A stretch of DNA of 64,000 nt from a virus: positions 1 to 64,000 of IMG/VR virus record IMGVR_UViG_3300024264_000007; one strand, given 5' to 3'. The position numbers and the translations under genes are program-made. Every line of letters starts with the position of its first letter. Positions within the stretch are counted from its first letter, which is position 1. The notes beneath the pieces are model-generated. The model ran no database searches, was not told where the DNA came from, and saw only the letters and a list, made by a program, of their open reading frames with translations. Below are positions 33,034 to 42,391 of the stretch, one piece after another.

Positions 33034-33227
33034 TGACATGCCTCCTCGAATCTAAGTTCGAACAGTTTTGCGATAAACCCATGTTCACCACCCACTGGAC
33101 TTGGTACATTTTGAATACCGAATTCTTTCTCTATTGCAAAGATTACATTCCAGATATCTTTATCTGCCATCTCTAAGATGTTTTCCATAATATCTTCTTT
33201 GATATTATCATTAACTTGATTACTCAT
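33030..33227 (-). CDS. Hypothetical protein (65 aa)
   Basis: AAAGGAGATAAT precedes ATG 33227, which I prefer over the frame extending to 33248. A small acidic helical protein (MSNQVNDNIKEDIMENILEM). It is first gene after the early-type promoter at 33255; function unknown. Confidence 0.55.
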   Translation of the reverse strand: MSNQVNDNIKEDIMENILEMADKDIWNVIFAIEKEFGIQNVPSPVGGEHGFIAKLFELRFEEACQ

Positions 33228-33254
33228 ATTATCTCCTTTCTTCATCATGGAATA

Positions 33255-33284
33255 AGGATACTAAAAAGTAAGGCCTGCTGTCAA
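33255..33284 (-). promoter_or_regulatory. Early-type sigma70-like promoter
   Basis: TTGACA (33279-33284), 18-bp spacer and TATCCT (33255-33260). It has the same GGGGTTGACA and ACTTTTTAG boxes as the others. Confidence 0.7.
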
Positions 33285-33287
33285 CCC

Positions 33288-33797
33288 CTAGGTGTAATCG
33301 ATTCTATGTTTATCTCTCAGAGCTTGTGATTTGGGGTTATCAGTGAAGTTGCGACAGTAAAGAAGATTACTATCTGGATTAGTTTTCCACCTGTCGAAAC
33401 CCCATTTGTCGGTGAAATTTATTAGTGCCTGATTAGTCTCTGAACAATAACCAGTTATGTAAGGATGAATGTCACATATATGAGCGAACAATTGATTCAT
33501 AGCATCAGGATACTTTCGTTCAGGATCCATATCTAAACAGATGTCTGCACCGAAGTAACCCAATCCTTCACCGTAATGTTCGTCTTCAGGTTCATTTACG
33601 AGTTGCACCATACCTGCAAAATAACCAATCACTTCGTTCTCGTGTTTGATTACCCAAGCATCTCTCATGTTTATCCCAATCCATTTCCATGCCTCTAGGT
33701 GCCATAGTTCTGCATGGTGATGATGTATGCCTGAATGTTGTACTCTATGACAACCTTCTGCATATTCTGGTCGCATAAAATCAATTTCATATTTCAT
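33288..33797 (-). CDS. Possible GNAT-type acetyltransferase
   Basis: A 169-aa protein. DAWVIKHENEVIGYFAGMVQ and LGYFGADICLDMDPERKYPD look like the central strands of a GNAT fold, and QALINFTDKWGFDRWKTN like its closing segment. The P-loop-like acetyl-CoA motif is not clear, so the call is tentative. AGGATATATT precedes the ATG. The tRNA-Thr gene lies immediately upstream. Confidence 0.45.
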   Translation of the reverse strand: MKYEIDFMRPEYAEGCHRVQHSGIHHHHAELWHLEAWKWIGINMRDAWVIKHENEVIGYFAGMVQLVNEPEDEHYGEGLGYFGADICLDMDPERKYPDAMNQLFAHICDIHPYITGYCSETNQALINFTDKWGFDRWKTNPDSNLLYCRNFTDNPKSQALRDKHRIDYT

Positions 33798-33810
33798 AAT
33801 ATATCCTAAT

Positions 33811-33886
33811 TGGAGCTACTGGTCAGAATCGAACTGACTACCTGCTGATTACAAATCAGCTGCTCTACCGAGTGAGCTACAGTAGC
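33811..33886 (-). tRNA. tRNA-Thr (TGT anticodon)
   Basis: Complete cloverleaf: acceptor GCTACTG/CAGTAGC, anticodon loop TTTGTAA in the stem GCTGA/TCAGC, T loop TTCGATT and encoded CCA. It reads ACA codons. Its first 10 bases are also the last bases of the gene at 33877-34092, whose TAG stop lies inside the tRNA. Confidence 0.95.
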
Positions 33887-34092
33887 GTGTCTAAATGTTC
33901 TAAGTCAATGTTATTTGCATCTAAGAGTTCAATCTTAAATTCATCGGTCTCTCTTAAAAATTCTACTGAGTGTGGCAATTCAACACCTTGTGATGCCAAT
34001 CTATCAACTGCCTCTGTAAACTCTCTGTAGGTATCTCTATCGACCTTAACTTGTTTCTTTGCTGTCACTGGTATCATATCTATAATGTTCAT
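33877..34092 (-). CDS. Hypothetical protein (71 aa), overlaps tRNA-Thr
   Basis: MNIIDMIPVTAKKQVKVDRD opens a small helical protein ending NNIDLEHLDTLL. Its start overlaps the upstream DruA-like gene by 4 nt and its stop codon lies inside tRNA-Thr, so mRNA and tRNA processing exclude each other on one transcript. Function unknown. Confidence 0.6.
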   Translation of the reverse strand: MNIIDMIPVTAKKQVKVDRDTYREFTEAVDRLASQGVELPHSVEFLRETDEFKIELLDANNIDLEHLDTLL

Positions 34093-35369
34093 CTTCCTAC
34101 TGCCCCTAAGTATTTGTGTTTACATTCATCCCATGACATAGATACAATATCATCATAGAATAATGTTTCTGTTAAGTTTTGTCTCTCTGCGTTCATGAGG
34201 TTATTTATTCGTTTAGCCGCATACTTATCTTTCCATAACTGAGTAAGTGTTTCGACTGAACCATCATTGTTGTTTCTTATCAATTGGTCTTGTTCTATCT
34301 CACCTCTAAGAAATTCTCTAGTGTTTTCATAGAAACAAGAATAGTAGATACCTCTTTGATGGTCTGACTTCTGCAACTCTTTTGGTATCTTAAGTTGCGA
34401 GTACATGAATTGTCTCATACGATTTCTATGGTCTCTCTTAAGAGTCTGACCACTTTCTCTCTTTGCAACATACAATAAGAAGTATCTCTCATTGAAATGG
34501 TGTTCTGCATAGTCTAGCATCTTTCTTTCAGTATCTTTGGTCATTTCAAATGATAATGAACCTTGACTGTATCCCATTTTCTTCCAATGTTTGAGTCTGT
34601 CGTATTGTGATAACCCACCTGTCTTAGATTTACCATAGAGAGATGTAGTAGTCATACCGACTAGTTTATCTCCGTAGTTTTCTTCCCATTGTTTCTGTAT
34701 CACATCGGCAGTACATAACAATGCCATGAGTTTACCACCAGTGTAATTGAACCCTAGTGGTTGTGTTGGTAGAATACTTGAACCTATGGCGCTGTTGTTT
34801 AGTTTACCACTATTCGTTTTGTATATTCTTTCCCACCCAATGTAATCATCTCTAGGTGTTAAGTCAATAAAGTCACCTGTAATACAGATAACACCAAGAT
34901 ACTTCTCGGTCACTTTGTCTCTAACAATGTAATGTAGATTTCTACCTATGTTTGATGAGTTCTTTTGTGAGTGTGTCATTGTTCTAAGACAATTCCATTT
35001 CTCTGTAAGAGTACCAGCAGACTGTCTATCTTTGTTCGAGTCTGTATAAATCAGTTCTGGTTCTAGTTTCTCAAAGTCTTCGTATGAATTAGGAAACCAT
35101 ATGTTGTTCTTAGTCTCATTGATAAGTTTTAAGTGGTCTTCATTAACAAAGTTAGTCTCTTCGCCAAACAATGTAGAAACTGTTTGTGTCGGATACTTCA
35201 TGTGTATCTCTTGGTACTTCTGATATAAGGTGTATTCTGCTACACCCATTTTAGATACGAATGATAAATCTTTTATCAGTAGTTCTCTGAGTTCTTCTTT
35301 TGATACGATGTCTTTCTCGACCCTATTGGCCTGATATTCATCAAATTGTTTTTGTACAAATGGTTCCAT
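34089..35369 (-). CDS. DruA/DUF4338-like protein
   Basis: A 426-aa protein. The core reads SSNIGRNLHYIVRDKVTEKY, then LTPRDDYIGWERIY, then SILPTQPLGFNYTGGKLMAL and TTSLYGKSKTGGLSQYDRLK with HWKKMG. That order (GR-HY, RD-IGW, ILP, T-x-x-YGxxx-YxRxxHWKxxG) follows the DUF4338 family, whose best-known member is DruA of the Druantia anti-phage system. A paralogue lies at 44213. Its role in a phage is unknown. The match is by eye and not tested by search. Confidence 0.55.
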   Translation of the reverse strand: MEPFVQKQFDEYQANRVEKDIVSKEELRELLIKDLSFVSKMGVAEYTLYQKYQEIHMKYPTQTVSTLFGEETNFVNEDHLKLINETKNNIWFPNSYEDFEKLEPELIYTDSNKDRQSAGTLTEKWNCLRTMTHSQKNSSNIGRNLHYIVRDKVTEKYLGVICITGDFIDLTPRDDYIGWERIYKTNSGKLNNSAIGSSILPTQPLGFNYTGGKLMALLCTADVIQKQWEENYGDKLVGMTTTSLYGKSKTGGLSQYDRLKHWKKMGYSQGSLSFEMTKDTERKMLDYAEHHFNERYFLLYVAKRESGQTLKRDHRNRMRQFMYSQLKIPKELQKSDHQRGIYYSCFYENTREFLRGEIEQDQLIRNNNDGSVETLTQLWKDKYAAKRINNLMNAERQNLTETLFYDDIVSMSWDECKHKYLGAVGR

Positions 35370-35371
35370 AA

Positions 35372-36760
35372 TTACATATTAAAATCGTTGAACTTGGTTG
35401 AAGGTCTTGCCCTATCAGCGACAGGTATACTATCATCGATTAACATTTCGCCATCTACTAATTCTTCTTGTGCTTCTTGTTCTACATCATAGAGTTTCAT
35501 TCTTGCCCTATCGACACCAATAACAAATCTCTTAAAGATTGTTGGGTCATTGTATCTGTTCTTCAACTGTTTCACTACGAGTTGGTCTAACTCTTCTAGT
35601 TCTTCAGATGTAATCAGTGCAAACATTAAGTCAGCGGTTGCAGGTAACCCAAATGATTCAGATGTATCTTCTAGACCAACATCTGTAGAACCAAAACCAC
35701 TTCTTGTAGTTTGAGTTGCACTCATGATAGGCACATCGTATTCAACTGCAACACCCCTAAGTTCTTCTGCAATACTCTTAACTAATGTATAAGAGTTTGC
35801 ACCAGCACCTGGTCTAATTCTCTGAGATGCACATATGTTTAGATAGTCAATGAATATGATATCTGGTTTAAAGTCTTTCTTGATTTCAAGTTCTTGTAAT
35901 AGATGTCTGAAGTGACCTGCATGAGCAGATGCAGTAGGATATTCTTTTACGATAAGTCTACCTTGAGTCTTAGATTTGAGTCTGCCAATCTTCTTGCCAT
36001 ACTCTTTCTTAGACATCTCTGGTAAATCTTGCATAGGAACATTCATGATGTTTGCATCGATTCTCTCTGCAATTCTTTCTTCTGACATTTCAAGTGTAAT
36101 ATAAAGTACATTCTTGTTCATCATCAATGCACTTGCAGCCATGTGACACATGAATAAAGATTTACCAACACCAGTACCTGCGAGACAAATGTTTAATGTC
36201 TTATTGGGTAAACCACCTTTGGTAATCTTGTTGAAGTATTCTAAGTCAAACGGAAGTTTCTCTTCTTCTGTATTGTAGAACTCCCACCTCTCTTCTGCAT
36301 CTTCTAATACATCATGACCAATGTGTTGGTCAAATGATACTGACAATGCATCTTTCAATAGTTCTGGTATCTCACCTGTAGACCTTTGCGACTTCTTATC
36401 AATGACTTCGATTGAATCCATGACTGCAATATAGATTGCTCTATCTTTGCACCACTTCTCTGTTTCATCTACTAACCAATCTATTGGTGTCTCTTCTTCT
36501 GGCATTGAGCCCAACAACTCTTTACAACCTGTAATGATATTCTCTGAATGAGATGTATCATTGTCTAGGTTTATGAGAAGTGCTTCGAGTGTTGGGCTCT
36601 TGGTGTATTTTTCGAAATAAGATTTTATCTCGTCATACACCAACTGCTCAGATGAATCGGCAAAGTACTCAGGTTTAAGAAAAGGAATTACTTTTCGTGT
36701 AAACTGTTCACTCTGAATCAGGTTCTTCAGGATTGTCTGTTCTATTCTCATTGCTTCCAT
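35372..36760 (-). CDS. 41: Replicative DNA helicase, T4 gp41-like
   Basis: A 462-aa DnaB-fold helicase. [15 protein letters not shown] is Walker A (near residue 190), [16 protein letters not shown] Walker B, and [15 protein letters not shown] the H4-type motif. It unwinds DNA 5'-3' with primase gp61. Length fits T4 gp41 (475 aa). The start region overlaps the 3' end of uvsX by 53 nt; ATG 36751 is an alternative start three codons in. Confidence 0.93.
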   Translation of the reverse strand: MEAMRIEQTILKNLIQSEQFTRKVIPFLKPEYFADSSEQLVYDEIKSYFEKYTKSPTLEALLINLDNDTSHSENIITGCKELLGSMPEEETPIDWLVDETEKWCKDRAIYIAVMDSIEVIDKKSQRSTGEIPELLKDALSVSFDQHIGHDVLEDAEERWEFYNTEEEKLPFDLEYFNKITKGGLPNKTLNICLAGTGVGKSLFMCHMAASALMMNKNVLYITLEMSEERIAERIDANIMNVPMQDLPEMSKKEYGKKIGRLKSKTQGRLIVKEYPTASAHAGHFRHLLQELEIKKDFKPDIIFIDYLNICASQRIRPGAGANSYTLVKSIAEELRGVAVEYDVPIMSATQTTRSGFGSTDVGLEDTSESFGLPATADLMFALITSEELEELDQLVVKQLKNRYNDPTIFKRFVIGVDRARMKLYDVEQEAQEELVDGEMLIDDSIPVADRARPSTKFNDFNM

Positions 36761-37763
36761 ACTTAAAATAATTGTTTGCGACTTTTTCTAATCTCTCCAT
36801 TACATCTGGAGTGAAATACTTTTCGGGATTGTTGTTAATTGTTTTACCAAATTCTGTTTTGCCATTTGGTAATAACACCCTTGTACTTGACTTCTGGAAT
36901 ACACCACTTGCAAGTGCCATGTCTAGCAGACCATAGTATCTATCTAAGCCTGAGTCATATGTTAATCTTACATCGACCATTCTATTTTCTACAGTCAATC
37001 TTGATTTGGCGTTCTTACAGTGTATAATATTTCCAATGATTTCTGTACCCTCTTTTTCTTTTCTTTTTGAAAGATAAATGATTGAACTAGCGGCATACTT
37101 GAGACCACTACCCCCACCCATTTCTTTCTGAGGAAACATAGAACCAATCACATCATATGTATGATTAGTCACAATCATTGGAACACCTGCACGACCTAGT
37201 TTTAAAGTTAATACTCTAAATGCACCCTTAGTAATTTGGGCACGAGTCATGTCTTTGGTTTCTTTTCCGTCAGCAGTATCTTGTATCTCTTTGGTAGTTG
37301 ATAACATACCAAGTGAGTCTAAACAAAACATCATCGGAGGTCTTTCATCCTTTGGTGTCTCTAAGTACTTGTCGAGAATATTGATTGCCTGATTTCTGAA
37401 TTCTTGTACTGTTACCACAGGCACGATAACAATTCTATCTGAGTCTATGCCCCTTTCTTCAATCATTGCTTTACTGATTGCGGACTCTGACTCAAAGTAG
37501 ATAACAGCAGATTCAGGATTATCTGCAAGGAATTGTTTTACCATTCCCAATGCAAAGAAAGTTTTACCTGTTGCTGATTCACCAGCGATTGCGGTGATTT
37601 TGTTTTTGGGTAGACCACCATATAGTGACCCACTCAGCAAAGCATTAAATATGTACGACCCACTATCTACGAATGAATCTACATCACCAGCATTGACGCC
37701 ATCGGAAACTACTCCTGCGTATTCATTGCCTGATGCTTTGACTAAATCTTTTATAAATGACAT
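36708..37763 (-). CDS. uvsX: UvsX RecA-like recombinase
   Basis: A 351-aa RecA-fold protein. [20 protein letters not shown] is Walker [19 protein letters not shown] Walker B, and [20 protein letters not shown] the loop region. It catalyses strand exchange for recombination-dependent replication. GGAGAAGTGAA precedes the ATG, and a sigma70-like promoter lies 34 nt upstream, partly within the preceding small gene. The acidic tail (DNPEEPDSE) is typical of the family. Confidence 0.93.
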   Translation of the reverse strand: MSFIKDLVKASGNEYAGVVSDGVNAGDVDSFVDSGSYIFNALLSGSLYGGLPKNKITAIAGESATGKTFFALGMVKQFLADNPESAVIYFESESAISKAMIEERGIDSDRIVIVPVVTVQEFRNQAINILDKYLETPKDERPPMMFCLDSLGMLSTTKEIQDTADGKETKDMTRAQITKGAFRVLTLKLGRAGVPMIVTNHTYDVIGSMFPQKEMGGGSGLKYAASSIIYLSKRKEKEGTEIIGNIIHCKNAKSRLTVENRMVDVRLTYDSGLDRYYGLLDMALASGVFQKSSTRVLLPNGKTEFGKTINNNPEKYFTPDVMERLEKVANNYFKYGSNENRTDNPEEPDSE

Positions 37764-37796
37764 TTCACTTCTCCATAATATGTAATATACTAATCT

Positions 37797-37825
37797 AGTA
37801 TACTAGAAGATGTGTTATTTGTCTA
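37797..37825 (-). promoter_or_regulatory. Sigma70-like promoter of uvsX
   Basis: TAGACA (37820-37825), 17-bp spacer and TATACT (37797-37802). The -35 overlaps the last codons of the small gene upstream. Confidence 0.7.
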
Positions 37826-37991
37826 GTAGGTTTTCTTCTAATTCTGGAAAGTCTTCACGACAACTTTGGTATTTAGATTGTTGTTCTAAAATTTCTAGTA
37901 TCATTTTACATTGAGTTTCTAAATGAATTATAAAACCAAATATGATTGCAATCATAATCATGTAAAATATATCCATTTCATGGATTGTCAT
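37815..37991 (-). CDS. Small membrane protein (58 aa)
   Basis: MTIHEMDIFYMIMIAIIFGF then IIHLETQCKMILEILEQQSK: one membrane span near residues 9-23, then a helical polar tail with two Cys. Its ATG overlaps the stop of the nuclease gene (ATGA). Function unknown. Confidence 0.6.
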   Translation of the reverse strand: MTIHEMDIFYMIMIAIIFGFIIHLETQCKMILEILEQQSKYQSCREDFPELEENLLDK

Positions 37992-38428
37992 AGTTCTAAC
38001 TCTGATTGTGTCTCTAAAACTACAACACCTTGTTCTAGTAATACTTCTCTGTTTGCCATGTGACCAGCTTCAGTTTCTTCTTTATTGCCACCTGTATATG
38101 CGACTGCATGGTGGTCATTTATCATCTGTTGATTTACAGATGTTTCATTTGAACCAATGAATAAATCTCCTAAGATTCTTCCAAACTTACCTTTATCATG
38201 TGATACTAGTTCAATTGACTCTGCTTCTTCTAAAATTGTTTTAAGATGTTTTTTAGATGCCTTACCAAATTTCTTTTCTACTAAGTCTCTTGTTCGGCTT
38301 TCAGGAGTATCAATGCCTAACAGTCTTACTCTCTGTTTTTTATACACCATGCCAAATCCTAAATCAATATCTACATCTACTGTATCACCATCGACTACCT
38401 TTACTATGTTTACTTTATATCTATACAT
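37988..38428 (-). CDS. Thermonuclease-like (SNase-fold) nuclease
   Basis: A 146-aa protein. VKVVDGDTVDVDIDLG, VRLLGIDTPESRTRD and KGKFGRILGDLFIG are the classic staphylococcal nuclease motifs with the catalytic Asp/Arg/Glu set, followed by the helical C-terminus HHAVAYTGGNKEETE. It cleaves DNA and RNA near 5'-phosphates with calcium. There is no signal peptide, so it acts in the cytoplasm, perhaps on host DNA or in genome processing. Confidence 0.88.
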   Translation of the reverse strand: MYRYKVNIVKVVDGDTVDVDIDLGFGMVYKKQRVRLLGIDTPESRTRDLVEKKFGKASKKHLKTILEEAESIELVSHDKGKFGRILGDLFIGSNETSVNQQMINDHHAVAYTGGNKEETEAGHMANREVLLEQGVVVLETQSELEL

Positions 38429-38431
38429 TTT

Positions 38432-38854
38432 TTATTCCTGATTATGTTTTCTATGTGCAGTTTTTTCTGCCCAATCGTTTAGTGCTTTTCTTATAGAATC
38501 TTCTGCAAGAACAGAACAATGCAATTTGATTGGCGGTAGTTCTAATGCATCTGCAATTTCTTTATCTTTAATCAGTTGTGCCTCAGTCATGGTTTTACCC
38601 ATTAAGAGTTCTACGAATAAAGATGAACTTGCAATAGCAGAACCACACCCATATGTTTTAAATTTAACATCTTCAATAACTTCAGTATCAGGATTTACTT
38701 TCAAATCTAATTTCATTACATCACCACATGCAGGTGCACCAGCTAAACCGGTAACTACATTTGGGTCATTTGGGTCGAATCTTCCGACTCCATGTTTTGA
38801 TGGATTGTTTAAGACTTCTTCGAATCTATCGACTACTTTTTTTGAGTATGCCAT
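38432..38854 (-). CDS. iscU: IscU/NifU-type iron-sulfur scaffold
   Basis: A 140-aa protein with GAPACGDVMKLDLKVN, VKFKTYGCGSAIASSSL and PPIKLHCSVLAEDSIRKALN, i.e. the three cluster-ligand Cys, the Asp in CGD and the LPPxKxHC loop of IscU. It assembles 2Fe-2S clusters with the host desulfurase IscS. ATG 38854 is 5 nt after a GATAAATA late-type motif and has no SD. A phage copy could support cluster repair or iron enzymes during infection. Confidence 0.88.
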   Translation of the reverse strand: MAYSKKVVDRFEEVLNNPSKHGVGRFDPNDPNVVTGLAGAPACGDVMKLDLKVNPDTEVIEDVKFKTYGCGSAIASSSLFVELLMGKTMTEAQLIKDKEIADALELPPIKLHCSVLAEDSIRKALNDWAEKTAHRKHNQE

Positions 38855-38859
38855 AGAGT

Positions 38860-38867
38860 TATTTATC
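38860..38867 (-). promoter_or_regulatory. Late promoter GATAAATA abutting ATG
   Basis: GATAAATA, 5 nt, ATG (38854), overlapping the stop of the DNA polymerase gene. First base differs from consensus. Confidence 0.5.
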
Positions 38868-41370
38868 CAAAAAAGGAGTCTAAACTCGCAACTGGTTCTA
38901 CATTCCAGTTGATATGTCCTATAATATTTCGTAATGGTTCGATAAATGATTTATCAAACTGCAAATCATAATCTACAAATCTATGTAAATCAAATTCTTT
39001 TGGCAATGAGTTTGTAAATGATATCACATTCTCATTGATAGGGTTAGGCATAGTGAGATATGTAAAGTGAATCTTCTCACCGTTTTGAATAGGTTCATAT
39101 CTCTTCAGTAGATTCATTTCTTTAAGTCTATGATTGAATAGTAATGAACCTCTGACATGAATTGGTGTACCCTTGCCATAGATGTGAGTAGGGTCTGCAT
39201 ACTGAATCATACCTTTGCATCCTCTAGGGAATGCAACATCTTCTGGAGGTAATTCTCTGAATTCTTTTCTTGCAGTTTCTACAAAGTCCCATAGTTGCTG
39301 TTCATCACCTCGCATCACAATCTTAATTGCATCTTCTAATCTTCGTCTTACCCACAAAGGCGTTGATGACTTTGCAGTCTCAATACCCATGAGTTTGAGT
39401 TTTGGTGTTTCTAGTCTAACACCCTCATTGTCAAATACATTTAGAATATATCTTTTCTTTGCAGTCCAGATACCTTTGTCTGCAATTACTTCACGACCCA
39501 TTTCCATTTTCTGTTGATATGCATTGGTGTAATCTGCAAGGTCTTCGAAACCTGCATCAAGTACATCTTCTATCTTAGACTCTGCCTTAGATAAGAAATC
39601 ACATATCTTGTCTTTGTCTGTTTCGCCAGGCATAACTGTTTCTACAAATTTATCCATTGTGAGATAAATTGAATCAGTATCCATTGCAATGACATAATCT
39701 TCATTGTCTGTTTTAAGTATCTTGTTTAGATATTCGTTGACTATCTTCTCTGACCATTTGATAACTAACTGACCAGAATAAGTAATTGCCTCTGCAAGAT
39801 TTGGGTCAAAGAAAGCAAACCACTGATTTGCCATAGAACCATATGCTGAGTTAAGTGCAATCTTTCTTACTTGTTGGTTGTTGTATGCCCTCTTAATAAG
39901 AGTATCTAGTTTCTTAATCTCTTTAGGGTCAGAAGTCTTCTCTTTAACTTTCTGATACTCAATCATCTTTTTCTTCCATGCCTTACGCTCATCGTACATG
40001 ACTTCCATAATCTCAGGAAAGAAACCTTGTTTATCTCGTGTGAACATTACACCATTGGGTGCGACTGTAGCGTTCATCTTCTTAGCAATAGATAAGTCTA
40101 CTTTCTTGTGCAACATCAATTCTACATTCGTATCTTGTCTATGACCCTTAATCATTTTCTCTGGTGAAATATTCCACTGCATAATCAAATGAGGATATAG
40201 AGAGTTCAAGTCAAATGACATAACCCAATTATGACCACCAGTGATTGGTTCTTTAACATAGGCACCTGCAATCTGATTCGTCTTGTTCTCATTTCGTTTT
40301 TGAGGTGGCGTTTGAACTCCTTGTTCTTTTAAGAAGTTGTAGATGATTGTTTCCCAATACTTGACCATGCCGAATGTGTCAATGTAATTACACTTGGCAT
40401 CATATGCCATTGCCTGTGTCAAGTCTAAGAAACCTAGTTTGTCTTCTAGTTCTTCTACGAGAACAACATCTTTAACATTATACTCTAAGTACTTTGCATA
40501 ATTGTTTTTGTATAAGGTATGTAATGAACCATACTCTGAATAATCTAGTTTCTTCTTACCCAATTCAAAGTGAGCGATGTAATCTAGTTTGTATGACTCT
40601 TGGTTATGAAAAGTAGACCTACGATATAGTTCTAAGTAGTCTACGATGTTGACGCCATAGAGGTCAAATATCTGAGTCTTCTGATAACCATTCTGTAAAA
40701 ACTCTCTACTAGAAGACATATTCCATGGTGATAATTTTTTGTGTGCATCTTCACCGAACAATCTATCAATACGATTGCAAAGATAAGTCATGTCAAATGC
40801 ATCTACATTCCAACCAGTAATGATGTCGAACCACTCTTGGCGCCAATACTTGATAAACTCTGTTAGTAGTTGTGCTTCGTTCTTACAGTTGACATAAATT
40901 ACATCTGATTCTGTTTCCCATTCACCTAGACCAAATACAACACAAGACTTACCGAATGGTTTGATTGAGATTGCGTTGACCTTTTCTATTGCTTCGCCTG
41001 GTTCTGGAAAACCATTTTCTGATTCACACTCAATATCAAGTGTGGCAATTTTGATTGCACTTGCATCAAAGTCTATCTTGCCAGGAAACTTATCTGATAT
41101 GTAAGTGTATACATATCTATCGTAACCATGAACTTCGAAACCGTCTATGCCTTGATACTTTTCTTTGAACTTTCTTGCACCACCCATTGAGTCTAAGTTG
41201 ACTACATCTAGTGGTCTGCCGTCAAGTGCCTTGTAAGGCGTAGCGCTTTTCTTTGAGGGAATGAAATGATTTGGACGATAAGATACGGAAAGTTTTTGTT
41301 TCTTTCCGTTCTGATAACCAATCGCTAATATTTTGTCACGAGTGCGACATACATTTGTGTAAAAATCCAT
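38863..41370 (-). CDS. 43: Family B DNA polymerase, T4 gp43-like
   Basis: An 835-aa replicative polymerase with proofreading. ATLDIECESENGFP is exonuclease motif I, DIITGWNVDAFDMTYL Exo II, SFDLNSLYPHLIMQW polymerase motif A, RKIALNSAYGSMANQW motif B and VIAMDTDSIYLT motif C. Slightly shorter than T4 gp43 (898 aa). The ATG lies 6 nt after the -10 of its promoter, so the mRNA would be leaderless, a striking contrast with T4, where gp43 represses its own leader. Confidence 0.95.
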   Translation of the reverse strand: MDFYTNVCRTRDKILAIGYQNGKKQKLSVSYRPNHFIPSKKSATPYKALDGRPLDVVNLDSMGGARKFKEKYQGIDGFEVHGYDRYVYTYISDKFPGKIDFDASAIKIATLDIECESENGFPEPGEAIEKVNAISIKPFGKSCVVFGLGEWETESDVIYVNCKNEAQLLTEFIKYWRQEWFDIITGWNVDAFDMTYLCNRIDRLFGEDAHKKLSPWNMSSSREFLQNGYQKTQIFDLYGVNIVDYLELYRRSTFHNQESYKLDYIAHFELGKKKLDYSEYGSLHTLYKNNYAKYLEYNVKDVVLVEELEDKLGFLDLTQAMAYDAKCNYIDTFGMVKYWETIIYNFLKEQGVQTPPQKRNENKTNQIAGAYVKEPITGGHNWVMSFDLNSLYPHLIMQWNISPEKMIKGHRQDTNVELMLHKKVDLSIAKKMNATVAPNGVMFTRDKQGFFPEIMEVMYDERKAWKKKMIEYQKVKEKTSDPKEIKKLDTLIKRAYNNQQVRKIALNSAYGSMANQWFAFFDPNLAEAITYSGQLVIKWSEKIVNEYLNKILKTDNEDYVIAMDTDSIYLTMDKFVETVMPGETDKDKICDFLSKAESKIEDVLDAGFEDLADYTNAYQQKMEMGREVIADKGIWTAKKRYILNVFDNEGVRLETPKLKLMGIETAKSSTPLWVRRRLEDAIKIVMRGDEQQLWDFVETARKEFRELPPEDVAFPRGCKGMIQYADPTHIYGKGTPIHVRGSLLFNHRLKEMNLLKRYEPIQNGEKIHFTYLTMPNPINENVISFTNSLPKEFDLHRFVDYDLQFDKSFIEPLRNIIGHINWNVEPVASLDSFFG

Positions 41371-41376
41371 ACTGTA

Positions 41377-41405
41377 AGTATACTACAGTAGGTCTATTCT
41401 GTCAA
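41377..41405 (-). promoter_or_regulatory. Sigma70-like promoter abutting gene 43 ATG
   Basis: TTGACA (41400-41405), 17-bp spacer and TATACT (41377-41382), then 6 nt and ATG 41370. Confidence 0.75.
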
Positions 41406-41630
41406 TGTTCTTTTAGATTCGAAGTCGAAATTATTAACAACTGCTGACTTAATATCTGTCCAGTATGAAATCTTTTCTAGTTCTTTCTCTACTGTTTCCA
41501 TTGTGTCAGGATGTTCTGCGACACCAACTGCGTTCTTTGTTAATACTTCAATATTTATTTTGTGTTTCTCAATCTGAGCATCGGCCTGTTTGACCTGTGC
41601 AACGAGAACTCTATTCATAAAGTCTACCAT
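41394..41630 (-). CDS. Hypothetical helical protein (78 aa)
   Basis: MNRVLVAQVKQADAQIEKHK after a short lead; an amphipathic helical protein ending KSAVVNNFDFESKRTLTE. The gene 43 promoter overlaps its last codons. It lies 2 nt after the upstream stop. Family unknown. Confidence 0.55.
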   Translation of the reverse strand: MVDFMNRVLVAQVKQADAQIEKHKINIEVLTKNAVGVAEHPDTMETVEKELEKISYWTDIKSAVVNNFDFESKRTLTE

Positions 41631-41632
41631 AA

Positions 41633-41923
41633 TTATTTTCTTACTTTGCCTCTTTGGAGGTTGTTACCTGTCGCAACTTTAAAATTAGTTTCGAGTTGGG
41701 GCTTTGCTTCAAACACCGTCTGTATGAGACCGCTATTGATTGTGAAGGTGTAATCTTTGGCAAAGGGAATCCACGGCGCCAAATTGACTTCCATAGTTCC
41801 ATCTTTTACCTCCATTACACATACTTGAGCTTCTGAGATTATATAATCTCCATTCCACTTCTTCTCTACAAATCCAATCAGAACTTCACCTGTATCTAGT
41901 CTGATACACTTGACACTATTCAC
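41633..41923 (-). CDS. Possible Sm-like fold protein (96 aa)
   Basis: VKCIRLDTGEVLIGFVEKKW, YIISEAQVCVMEV and WIPFAKDYTFTINSGLIQTV give the five-strand order of small Sm-/Hfq-like barrels seen in T4-like phages, with a basic C-terminus. An RNA-binding role is possible but not demonstrated by any residue-level signature. It overlaps the endolysin start by 8 nt. Confidence 0.5.
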   Translation of the reverse strand: MNSVKCIRLDTGEVLIGFVEKKWNGDYIISEAQVCVMEVKDGTMEVNLAPWIPFAKDYTFTINSGLIQTVFEAKPQLETNFKVATGNNLQRGKVRK

Positions 41924-42374
41924 AATTTCGAACCATATCTTGTAGTTCTACTGACCTTCTTCCAACTTGTCCAAACCACTTAGAGTCTTCCATTTCTACT
42001 GCAACCTTTTCCCAGTCACATGATACAACACCTTTCCACATGTTGTTGAACTTACCAAAACGACTTCCACCTAAGTTGAATGTCATGTTGACTAGTACAT
42101 GTTGAATGTCTTCGGGAAGGTCATAGAAATTCTCTCCACCTTTTGATTCAAATAGGTGTATAGTTTCATCAACATGTTTGTCAAAGTCTGCCTCATAGTA
42201 TCTATCGACAGTTTCTTGACTGACTGGAGTACCTGCTGGTTCTCCAAATTCTGCATCATCTTCTCTAATAAGATGACCAACCCCTAAGGTTAAGTACCCT
42301 AGAGAATCTTCATAGACTTCAAGGACTTCGCCTTCATGTCTCTTAATTTGTTCTTTTAAAACATCTTTATTCAT
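41916..42374 (-). CDS. Endolysin, T4 lysozyme-type (GH24)
   Basis: A 152-aa protein. Glu14, Asp23 and Thr29 in RHEGEVLEVYEDSLGYLTLG have the same spacing as the T4 lysozyme catalytic triad (Glu11, Asp20, Thr26), and GVGH follows. NMTFNLGGSRFGKFNNMW is the C-terminal lobe motif. It cuts peptidoglycan glycan strands. There is no signal sequence, so it needs a holin (candidates at 55946-56496). Confidence 0.92.
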   Translation of the reverse strand: MNKDVLKEQIKRHEGEVLEVYEDSLGYLTLGVGHLIREDDAEFGEPAGTPVSQETVDRYYEADFDKHVDETIHLFESKGGENFYDLPEDIQHVLVNMTFNLGGSRFGKFNNMWKGVVSCDWEKVAVEMEDSKWFGQVGRRSVELQDMVRNCE

Positions 42375-42391
42375 TATTAATTCCTAATTAA

